From positions 5,536,380 to 5,600,379 of the forward strand of contig OZ014424.1 of the NCBI GenBank assembly GCA_963965975.1: a stretch of 64,000 nt of DNA. The letters run 5' to 3'. The position numbers were made by a program, and so were the translations under genes. The notes below the pieces were generated by a model that ran no database searches, was not told the origin of the DNA, and saw only the letters and a list, made by a program, of their open reading frames with translations. Position 1 is the first letter of the stretch. The number at the start of each line of letters is the position of its first letter. The DNA comes from Xestospongia bergquistia. Taxonomy: Eukaryota; Porifera; Demospongiae; Haplosclerida; Petrosiidae. Positions 1 to 12,600 of the stretch are shown here, piece by piece.

Positions 1-629
1 ATCAACTTAGAAATTTAGAGGAACAAACTAACAAATTAGAGAAAGCAAGATCACAAGTTTATAATGATATGGTATGTCAGTTTTATTTGAAGTACTTAGA
101 GCACCTCATCCACAAACCAAACACATTATATCAGATATTGTTATTTTCAGAGTGAGAAATTACGAGAGGTTGAAGTCAGAGCTGGTGCTAGTGATCGTGA
201 GGTTGCTCTTCAACATCAGGTGGTAAGAAAATTACAACAACAACTTCAAGAACTACAAGAGTTGCTGGCCACTAGAGAACAAGAGCACCAGTAAGATGTC
301 ATGTGACTGTCATGTGATGTGTGTACATGTGTCCGATTTTAGCAAAGAATTGGACCAATTGAAACCTCCCGATAGTCGAGATGTACGTGAGATAGTGGAG
401 AAGGAGATTGAAAGGGAGAGAATGAGATTAGAAACAATAGTAGTACAATACAAAAAAAGGTACAATAAATCATTATTGAGTACTTCATTATTATAACTTG
501 TTAACAGATTAGATCAACAACAGAAATCATATCATGATCTTGAGGAAGAATTCCGAGCTGCTTTGAGAATTGAAGCAGCTCGTTATCAACAAGTGAGTAC
601 ACAAGTATAGAGTATGGAAAATAATGACA

Positions 630-666
<37 letters not shown>

Positions 667-3600
667 GTTAGAATCAATTCATGACAAGTTAACTGATGAT
701 CTCACTACATGTCAAGAAGAGCTAACAATATTAAGAGATAAAGAAAGTAAAGCTACTAAATTAGTCAGTGAACTCTCTACAGTTAAGATATAGCAGCTGT
801 GACACTTTATTTAGCTCCTTTCATTTTAGATTGTTAAAGAACAAAAGAGTCGTATCACAGAATTAACAACAAATCAACAACAATTACTATCACAATATAG
901 AGAGAAGATAGGACAGTTAGACACTGAGATGACTACAAGAAGTAAACTAGAATCAAGAGTATCTATATTACAAGAAGTTAGTGATAACTAGTTAATACTG
1001 GACATGTTAGAATGCTGTCTAGGACAATGCTTGTCTATTGGCTAAGTTATTAGCTCAAGAATCTCTTGTTAAGGGTCTCCGTGAAGAGAGAAAACTTTGG
1101 AGTCAAGAACTAGCTAGTCAAGGAGCTAGTTTAGCTCAAGATCGAGGTAAATTGGAGTCTCAGATTGAGTCTTTGACGAGAGAAGTGTCTGAGCTTCAGG
1201 ATTTATATCAGGTAAGTGAAATGTTATGTGTGATCAAACACACTATAGCAAATATATTAATAGATAACACACTACCAATAGGATCAGTCATTGTAGTAAT
1301 TAAACACACAGTGGCACTACATATCAGAATATATTAATAGATAACACACTACCAATAGGATCAGTCATTGTAGTAATTAAACACACAGTGGCACTACATA
1401 TCAGAATATATTAATAGATAACACACTACCAATAGGATCAGTCATTGTAGTAATTAAACAAGTAAAAAATCAGGTTTAGATGTAGTATTTAGATAACTTT
1501 ATAGAAAAAAAAATGAAAATAAGACAACAATAGTAACAACATCTCTACATAACAAAATAAGGACTACTCAAAAGGGACCAAAAACAAGTACATAAAAAAT
1601 GTTAACATAAAAGATACACAACAAATTATGATATAATAGGAACAAGGTAGTCCTCTTGAGATTTTTCCTTGTTGTCTTGTTTTATTTTATCTTGTTTTAC
1701 ACTGGTATCCCTAAATGTACGAGTAGGATTTAAGATGTGTGTAGTAAATAAACTAAATATGGACTTGAAATTTTGCATTTTTTTCCTCTTTATTTGTTTC
1801 TTATTAACTTCATTTCTCAATTCACTGGTTGTTAGTGAAGATGTAGGTGTGGTCATTGTCTCACTAGATATTTGTGATGATGACTTTATAGTCTGTTCTG
1901 ATGATTGCTTTGTGTCCTGTAATTGTGATGCTATTTGACCTCTATATTTAATTAATAGTTCAATAATGGTTTTCTGTTCAATCTCATTAACTTCATCTAA
2001 TGGAGTTTTATTCATAGAAATAGTATTAGGATTAGCACCTTTTTCTAAGAGCATCTCTACTATTGTGGATTGTTCACCTAATATTGCAAGGAACAAAGGA
2101 GTGAACCCATAATAACTTTCTTGTTTATTAACATCAGCTCCAGCTTGTATAAGAGCATCCACTATATCAACATGTCCACATGATGAAGCTACCATAAGTG
2201 GAGTAACATCACATACCAGTGGAGTGTCTGGATTATCTAATGTCTTCATTGAAACTGCAGCTAAATCTCCTTTAACACATGATACTACTAGTTCTTTCTG
2301 ATCATTAGTGAGGTGTGGAAGTTTGCTTGAGAGAAAAGTAATTAGACCAAGGTCACCACCATAACATAATAGTACTAATGCTTTTTCAATCTCATCAGTA
2401 GTTGGTTCACTTTTGTCTATGAGCACTTCAACAATGCCTCTGTTACCAGTAAGAGCTGCTATTATAAGTGCTGTCATTTCAATTCCTTTAATACACACTA
2501 CTATATGAGTATCTGCTTTTGATTGTAGCAAGCATTCAACTATTTCAAGATGCTCATTCCAAATAGCTAGTATTAGAGCAGTCCATCCATCTTCTTTCTG
2601 AATATTAACATCTGCATTCTCTTTGAGTAGTAGTTCAACAACCTGTGTATTACCATTTTCACTAGCTAGTATTAGAGCAGTCCATCCATCTTCTTTCTGA
2701 ATATTAACATCTGCATTCTCTTTGAGTAGTAGTTCAACAACCTGTGTATTACCATTTTCACTAGCTAACATTAGAGGAGTCCATCCATCTTCTTTCTGAA
2801 TATTAACATCTGCATTCTCTTTGAGTAGTAGTTCAACAACCTGTGTATTACCATTTTCACTAGCTAGTATTAGAGCAGTCATTCCTTTTTGGCTCTGAAT
2901 ATTAACATCTGCATTCTGTTTGAGTAGTAGTTTGACAACCTGTGTATGACCATTTTGACTAGCTAACATTAGAGGAGTCCATCCATCTTCTTTCTGAATA
3001 TTAACATCTGCATTCTCTTTGAGTAGTAGTTCGACAACCTGTGTATTACCATTTTCACTAGCTAGTATTAGAGCAGTCATTCCTTTTTGGCTCTGAATAT
3101 TAACATCTGCATTCTGTTTGAGTAGTAGTTCAACAACCTGTGAATGACCATTGTGACTAGCTCCCATTAAGGCAGTCATTCCTTCTTTGCTCTGAATATT
3201 AACATCTGCATTCTCTTTGAGAAGTAATTCAACAATCTCTGTATGACCATTGCCACTAGCTCCCATTAAGGCATTCATTCCTTCTTTGCTCTGAATATTA
3301 ACATCTACATTCTCTTTGAGTAGTAATTCAACAATCTCTGTATGACCATTGCCACTAGCTCTCATTAAGGCAGTCATTCCTTCTTTGCTCAGAATATGAA
3401 CATCTGCATTCTCTTTGAGTAGTAATTCAACAATCTCTGTATGACCATTACCACTAGCTCCCATTAAGGCATTCATTCCTTCTTTGCTCTGAATATTAAC
3501 ATCTGCATTCTCTTTGAGTAATAGTTCAACAATCTGTGTATGTCCATTATGACTAGCTAGCATTAGGGCAGTCCATCGATCTTCTTTCTGAATATTAACA

Positions 3601-6600
3601 TCTGCATTCTCTTTGAGTAGTAGTTCGACAACCTGTATATTACCATTTTCACTAGCTAGTATTAGAGCAGTCATTCCTTTTTGGCTCTGAATATTAACAT
3701 CTACATTCTCTTTGAGTAGTAATTCAACAATCTCTGTATGACCATTGCCACTAGCTCTCATTAAGGCAGTCATTCCTTCTTTGCTCAGAATATGAACATC
3801 TGCATTCTCTTTGAGTAGTAATTCAACAATCTCTGTATGACCATTACCACTAGCTCCCATTAAGGCATTCATTCCTTCTTTGCTCTGAATATTAACATCT
3901 GCATTCTCTTTGAGTAATAGTTCAACAATCTGTGTATGTCCATTATGACTAGCTAGCATTAGGGCAGTCCATCGATCTTCCTTCTGAATATTAACATCTG
4001 CATTCTCTTTGATTAGTAATTCCACAAGTTGTGTATGACCATTTCGACTAGCTTGCATTAGAGCAGTCATTCCTTTTTCACTCTGAATATTAACATCTGC
4101 ATTCTCTTTGATTAGTAATTCCACAACTTGTGTATGACCATATCGACTAGCTCGCATTAGGGCAGTCCTTCCTTCTTTATCCTGATCATTAACATCTGCA
4201 TTCTCTTTGAGTAATAGTTCAACAATCTCTGTATGACCATTTCGACTAGCTAGCATTAGAGCAGTCATTCCTTTTTTGTTCTGAATATTAACATCTGCAT
4301 TCTCTTTGATTAGTAATTCAACAATCTCTGGATGACCATTGCCACTAGCTCCCATTAAGGCAGTCATTCCTTCTTTGCTCTGATTATTAACATTTGCATT
4401 TTCTTTGAGTAGTAATTCAACAATCTCTGTATAACCATTACCACTAGCTCCCATTAAGGCATTCATTCCTTTTTCGCTCTGAATATTAACATCTGCATTC
4501 TCTTTCAATAGCACTTCAATTACCTGTGTATGTCCATTATGACTAGCTAGCATTAGGGCAGTCCATCGATCTTCCTTCTGAATATTAACATCTGCATTCT
4601 CTTTGAGTAGTAGTTTGACAATCTGTGTATGACCATTTCGACTAGCTAGCATTAGGGCAGTCCATCCTTTTTTATCCTGATTATTAACATCTGCATTCTC
4701 TTTGAGTAGTAGTTCGACAATCTGTGTATGACCATTTTGACTAGCTAGTATTAGAGCAGTCATTCCTTTTTCGCTCTGAATATTAACATCTGCATTCTCT
4801 TTGAGTAGTAGTTCGACAATCTGTGTATGACCATTTCGACTAGCTATCATTAGGGCAGTCCATCCTTCTTTATCCTGATCATTAACATCTGCATTCTCTT
4901 TGAGTAGTAGTTCGACAATCTGTGTATGACCATTATAACTTGCTTCCGTTAGAGCAGTCCATCCTTCTTTATCCTGATCATTAACATCTGCATTCTCTTT
5001 GAGTAGTAGTTCGACAATCTGTGTATGACCATTTTGACTAGCTAGTATTAGAGCAGTCATTCCTTTTTCGCTCTGAATATTAACATCTGCATTCTCTTTC
5101 AATAGCACTTCAATTACCTGTGTATGTCCATTATGACTAGCTAGCATTAGGGCAGTCCATCGATCTTCCTTCTGAATATTAACATCTGCATTCTCTTTGA
5201 TTAGTAATTCCACAAGTTGTGTATGACCATTTCGACTAGCTTGCATTAGAGCAGTCATTCCTTTTTCACTCTGAATATTAACATCTGCATTCTCTTTGAT
5301 TAGTAATTCCACAATCTGTGTATGACCATTATAACTAGCTTCCATTAGAGCAGTCAATCCTTCTTTATCCTGATCATTAACATCTGCATTCTCTTTGAGT
5401 AATAGTTCGACAATCTGTGTATGACCATTTCGACTAGCTAGCATTAGAGCAGTCATTCCTTTTTTGTTCTGAATATTAACATCTGCATTCTCTTTGATTA
5501 GTAATTCAACAACTTGTGTATGAACATATTGACTAGCTCGCATTAGGGCAGTCCATCCTTCTTTATCCTGATCATTAACATCTGCATTCTCTTTGAGTAA
5601 TAGTTCGACAATCTGTGTATGACCATTTCGACTAGCTAGCATTAGAGCAGTCATTCCTTTTTCGCTCTGAATATTAACATCTGCATTCTCTTTCAATAGC
5701 ACTTCAATTACCTGCATATGACCATTATGGCTAGCTAGCATTAGAGCAGTCCATCCATCTTCATTTCGAATATTAACATCTGTATTCTCTTTAAGTAGGA
5801 GTTCAACATCCTCAATATTGCCTTTTTTTGCAGCTTCAATAATAGAGATGGCCAATCCACTACTGAGTTGTAACTGTTGCTTCTCTTCCTCCTCTTTTTG
5901 TGTTGTATTTAAAACATTAAACTGTTCTAACAATTTACAGATATCTTCTCTTCCTTCTTTTCTTGCTTTGTCAGCAACGCTTTGGTCATTGATGAAGATA
6001 TTAGGTTGAGCACCAGATTTAAGTAGTTGTTCTATAACTTGAAGTGATTTGTGTCCTGTTATAGCATATACTAGTGGACTGTACCCATCATTGTCTGTAC
6101 AGTTGACATGAGCTCCACCTTGTAGGAGGACTTCTACTATCTCTGCATGTCCACAAGATGAGGCTATCATAAGTGGAGTAATATCATTGACTACTGTACA
6201 GTTGATATCAACAGTAGAGTCAAAAATATGACTTGTTGTAGAGATGTGATCTCCTTCAGCACTTAATACGAAAAGTTGGAATTCTTCTTGTGTAAAATAG
6301 TCTAGTAAGTGCATTAATAAAATAATAATAAGTTGAGAGTGTCCATATTGACATGCTGTAGTAAGAGCTGTTACTACTAAATGTGATTTTTGTTTCTCTG
6401 GCTGTTTATCAAGTAACATTTCCACTATTTCAATGGAGTTTACATATACTGACACAGTGAGAGCTGTATCATCATTTCTTGTAGTAATAAGTGGATCAGC
6501 ATTAAATTGAAGTAATAACTTCACAATATCTGAGTGATTATTTCGACATGCTATTATAATAGCTGTATCACCAAATTCACCATCATCTCTTTGTATATCA

Positions 6601-9600
6601 GGATTAGCTCCAGTCTGGAGTAGGTACTTGACTATAGTGTAGGAGTTTGTATCACATGCTATCATCAATGCAGTGTAACCAGTGTTGTCTTGAATGTTAG
6701 GATTAGCTCCAGCTGATATTAGTGTTTGTACAACTTGTTCATGTCCTCCTTTACTAGCTAACATTAGTGCTGTACTGCCTTCTTCATTTTGAAAATCGAT
6801 ATTATCAATTAAGTCAAGTAAGAACTGAACAGCTTCATCATTACCAAGTCTTGAAGCATTCTGTAATGTTTGGTCAAAAGAAAAGTGAGTTTCTTCTTTC
6901 TCTTTTAAGATAGTTTGATCATCAATAGTCAGTTCAAAGATACCAATAAGTGATGCAAATTCTTTCCTTAAAGAGCCGATTTCCAAGATGAAGTCTAATC
7001 TTGATCTAGGTACAAGTAGAGTTATATATATTGATCCTTCCTCCACTCGTATATGAGTCATTCTCTGATGGAACATGTAGTTAACCAGTGTCTTAAAGTT
7101 CTCCAATGTTTTCTTTCCCCATTCATGATTAAGTTTGATAACCACTTCACAAGTAATTGACGTGACTTCTGGATTTGGTATCAATGCTTCTGTAACTGCA
7201 TTCTTGAATTTTTCAAGTGTTGTCGATTGTTTAAATTCTTCAAGATGTTGTTTGTAAGTACACATGTCCTTCTGTATCCTCTCATCAATTAGAAAGTCCT
7301 CATTGTCAATGATAACTTCTAATACCTCAACATCAAGGTAGCTATAATATGGCCAAAGTCGCTGAAATAGTTTTGGAATATCTGTAACATCTGTTAATCC
7401 TTCTATTCTAAAATATTCTCCAAGATAATCAGAAATGTCAATAAGTTCAAGTGTTTCATTATCAATTAGTTTACGTAGGGCACTTTTAATATTTTTAACT
7501 AAATTTGTATATTCTTTTTGAAGACTTTTCAATTTTTCAGCTACAGGATAATCTGGAGTGACTGTTATTTCTTGATTTTTAATCCCTACACAAATGGAAA
7601 GCACTAATTAAGCAGAGTCCTTGTTCAGTCCTAGATTAATAAATTAAGAAAGTATACCAAAGCATGAAAACAAACCACTTTACACCTTGCATTAAATGAG
7701 GCAAGTGTTCATTTCTTTCAGAAGATTTGCACATGGTTTACTACCCCGCCCACTTTGTAAAATGACTAAGTCAAGGATATACTACTTACAAAAACAGTGT
7801 AATTTGAGTCTAGACATAACATTTATTCAGGGTGGGCATTTATTTGCACAATACTTGTGTTTGTTCCAGGTGTTTATTCAAAGCTGGCATTTAATGAAAG
7901 AAATACAGTGTATATGTATATATATATATATATACACATACCAACACTTCACTTATAATTAATATAAACATACATATATTCACTATTAAATAGTTGTTTT
8001 AACTGTACAGTCATTTAGGTTTTATACATGCCTACAAATACAATGAAAAATATTAATGTTTTGATTACTAATACTATGGAATTTAGTTTGTGTAGTTGGA
8101 TAAATAACATCTGGCAAATCATCATAGTTCTAACAATTGTATGACTAGTCAATTCCCATCATCTATTAGTAATCAAAACAATATAATGTTTACTGATTTG
8201 GATCAGTAAATTTATCTATAATATGGATTAGCTTCAACCATTGTTCTGGAACATGTGGACTTTATTAATCAATTAATTATTATATACTCATGAATAAATA
8301 ATATTATGAGTTTGTTCAGATAATCTGAGAGTTCAGATTAAAGAAGTCCAGATATATGAGGATTCATTGTAACATGTCTAACATAATTTTATTATAGTAG
8401 AATAAAGAAAGAACAGCACACATAATTTGTGCTTCATTTAAAAATTCAAGTGAATTCAAGTGTCTGTTCATTTTATAATACTGACCTTTTTGTTGTATAT
8501 CCTGTTGTATAAGATCATCACATGTAAGATCTAGTGAGATATCACATTTCTTTTTGACTCCATCAATCCAGTCTTGACATAACTTTTGAGCAGCTAATTT
8601 AGTAGGACCACCTTCACTGGAGAGACATTGTAAGAAAAGTTGACAATGTTCCTGTAACTTTGAAATGTCTTCTTTGATAAATTGCATTGCATTTTCAAAT
8701 TCATCAATCACATTGTGAACAGTTGGAGAATCTCTGACTGATTTACTTATCAGTTTATGTGAATACATCTCTGCAGCAACTTGTGGGAGACATGATTTTA
8801 ATTGTTCACTTAAACAAGCAAAATGACATGTCAGTACACTCTTCAATACTTTATGAACTTCACTTTTTTCTGTAACATCGACACTTGCTATGTTATTAGA
8901 ATGATCTACAGAGTTACCACAGGAAGAGCTTCTATCTTGATCACTTGTTCCTTCTGTCTGTCTTTCTATTTGCCCTTAGAAAAAGAAGAAACTGTCAAGC
9001 CAGCTTCATCCCTCTGATTTCTTGAGATGAAGCCTCACCGTCTATTATATATTTTACTACTATATTATACTACATTGATTATTATTATAATGAACTATAT
9101 ATAGTAGATACCTTCATCTTTAATATCTAGTTGTCCTCTCAGTTTAATAGCAACATCCACATTACCACAACTTTCAACAGCTGAAATAAGTTCTTCCCAA
9201 GAGGGAGAAGTACCATTTGTAATCCACCATTGTAAACCTTTCTCTAGAGCAAAGTGGTAGTCTTGATCACTGCTGGCCATTGTCTTGAGTTGGCTCCTCT
9301 CCTCCAGTGACACACCTAGAAGACTAGTGAGTTCAGTCCATTTATCTTTAACAACAAAACCACTCTTAACAAGAAGTCGTAGAGCATTATTTGATGTCAA
9401 TTCTATTGAAATAAATGAGACATCAGTTATATAGGTGTGTTAATGTTTACTGACCTGTTTTAGGTCCAGGATTAAGTTCAATATCTCCTGATAAAATGAG
9501 GAGAAGTACGAGAAACAAAACTAGAGAGAATATCAAAGTACCACCACCCTCATCTCCTGATGTCAATAGTAACTTCATCCATCCAGGGATATCAGTGGTA

Positions 9601-12600
9601 GAAGGAGTCTTTTTAGTAGTATATGGTATATGATGACAATACCATAACCCAATACTAGCTCTCCATTGACACGTATCAATCATTATGAGCTACAATCTCT
9701 AGACAACTTATTGTATAACTGGGAGTGGTGACTCCCACGCATTTTATTACTCTTGTCCTGGAATAAAATCAATTCTGTAATGGAGCTATTGCAGTAAACA
9801 GTAATTAGCTAAACTAACACAACTGTACTTTTTCTTTCACTGCCACAAGTTCTAGAGTCCCAACAGTATTTCAGCAAAACTCTCCATTGAATTTTGCCAT
9901 AATTTCATAATATAATAATATAAACAAAAAATCTATAAATAACATGATAATCAATAGAAATGAACTTGATTCTTTAAGTATTGTATGAACGTCTGCTTCA
10001 AATGTGTTCACTTCACACTACAAGGTAATAAAACTTGTAAGCATTTTTGAACAGATTACTTGAAATTGAAATGTATACACATGAAGACAATTATGAGGAC
10101 TGAGTGTTTTCTCCTAAGTATTTATATCAGTTAGATCACAATCTGTCTGTCCACTTATTGGAATCTAAATGATTTAGAACATAGAGTGTAGAGACAAAAG
10201 ATTTAACTAACATATATACTCCAGATATAAGCTATCTAGTTCATAACCTCACAATCAGGTATTTGATAAAGGAAAAGAATACCAAGATATGAGGCTATCA
10301 AGTTCAAAGAAACTATCTATTATTATTATGGTATAAAATATAAGGAGAAGGTTAAAATTGATACCACCTACTAGCAACTGACCCTTTCTTTGTTACTATA
10401 ATAGAAATATATGTAATGATTATCAATTGATATAAATCTATTATGACTTTTTTACAGTAACTGTAGTAACATTGATGTCATTATGATGTCATGATCTGTA
10501 TTATAAGTATTATGTCTCAATTAATGGATCTAAGAAGGTTGTCCAAATATGTACAAAATGTCTTGAACCACAAATACAATATACCAGTCTTAAATTTATA
10601 CATTTATAATATAACAAGTAATTAAAGTTTTCCAAGAAAGTTAATGGAATAAAAAATATTGTAGTAATTAAACATACTATAGCACTACATATCAGAATAT
10701 ATTAATAGATAACACACTACCAATAGGATCAGTCATTGTAGCAATCAAACACACAGTGGCACTACATATCAAAATGTATTATTAAAACTTTGTCCAAAAG
10801 TGATCATAATCTCTTATAGTGTCTTTCTAAAATAATAACTAACTAATAACTGACATTATTGCTGCTGTCTCTTAACATGAGTCAGTCATGACACACCTCC
10901 TTTCTCTATTTATCTGCAAACAAGTAAATAATTTTTTTCAGATTTAGATGTAATATTTAAATAACTTTATAGAAAAAACAATGAAAATAAGACAATAATA
11001 ATAGCATTATTTCTACATAACAATACAATGATTGCTCAAAAGGGACCAAAAACAAGTACATTAAAAATGTTAACAAAAAGCTATACAACATATTATTATA
11101 TAATAGGAATAAGGTAGTCTTCTTGACCTTCTTCTTTGTTGTTTTGTTTTCTTTCTTTCTTCTTGTCTTGTTTTACACTGATATCTTTAAATGCATGAGT
11201 AGGATTTGCAATGCGTGAAGTGAATGAACTAAATATGGACTTGATATTTGGCGATCTTTTTTTCTTTGTCTGTTTCTTGTTAGTTTTATTTCTCAATTCA
11301 CTTGTTGTTAGTGAAGATGTAGGTGTGGTCATTGTCTCACTAGATGTTTGTGATGATGACTTTATAGTCTGTTCTGAAGATTGGTTTGTGCCCTGTAATT
11401 GTGATGCTATTTGACCTCCATATTTAATTAATAGTTCAATAATGGTTTCATCGTCAGTCTCGTTAGCTACATCCAATGGAGTTTTATTCATGCAAATAAC
11501 ATTAGGATTGGCACCTTTTTCTAAGAGCATATCTACTATTGTGGATTCTTCGCCAGTTACTGCAAAGAACAAAGGAGTGAACCCATAATAACTTTCTTGT
11601 TTATTAACATCAGCTCCAGCTTGTATGAGAGCCTCCACTATATCATCATGTCCACATGATGAAACTATCATGAGTGGAATAAGACCAAGTACCAGTGGAG
11701 TATCTGGACTATTCAATGTCTTCATTATAACTGCACCTAAATCTCCATTAACACATGAGTCTAGTAGTTCTCTCTGATCATTAGTGAAGTGTGGAAGTTT
11801 CTTTGGGAGCAGAGTAATGTCAGTAGGGTTGTTATCTAAACATAATCGTATTATTACTCCTGTGATTTCAACAGGAGTTGGTTCACTTTTGTCTATGAGC
11901 ACTTTAACAATGTCACTATTACCAGTAAGAACTGCTATTACAAATGCTGTCATTTCCATCCCTTCATTATATGCTACTATATGAGGATCTGCTTTTGATT
12001 CTAGTAAGAATTCAACTACTTCAAGATGTTCGTTCATAGTAGCTAGCATTAGTGCAGTTTCTCCTTCTTTGTTCTGAATATTAACATCTGCATTCTGTTT
12101 GAGAAGCAGTTTGACAACCTGTGTATCACCATTTTCACTAGCTATCATTAGGGGAGTCTTTCCTTTTTTGCTCTGAATATTAACATCTACATTTGCTTTG
12201 AGAAGTAGTTTGACAACCTGTGTATCACCATTTTCACTAGCTATCATTAGGGGAGTCTTTCCTTTTTTGCTCTGAATATTAACATCTGCATTTGCTTTGA
12301 GAAGTAGTTTGACAACCTGTGTATCACCATTTTCACTAGCTAGCATTAGGGGAGTCTTTCCTTTTTTGCTCTGAATATTAACATCTGCATTTGCTTTGAG
12401 AAGTAGTTTGACAACCTGTGTATCACCATTTTCACTAGCTATCATTAGGGCAGTCGATCCTTCTTCATCCTGAATATTAACATCTGCATTCTCTTTGAGT
12501 AGTAGTTCAACAACCTGTGTATTACCATTTTCACTAGCTATCATTAGGGCAGTCGATCCTTCTTCATCCTGAATATTAACATCTGCATTCTTTTTGAGTA

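Noticed and set aside
1..1211. Treating 1-1211 and 19825-21055 as two different coiled-coil genes
   Set aside because: Phases fit at the join and both parts resemble consecutive segments of one LRRCC1 protein; the frame does run on past 1211 but soon enters the 77-bp repeat.
2520..5830. Regular 99-bp repeats considered as a CRISPR-like or satellite array
   Set aside because: The unit is exactly 33 codons, open in one frame, and encodes ankyrin helices; there are no unique spacers.
9095..9683. Bacterial or viral origin for the 2A/ankyrin genes
   Set aside because: Both genes have spliceosomal introns with matching phases and base composition like the neighbours. 2A-like sequences are not limited to viruses, and there is no replication or capsid gene nearby.
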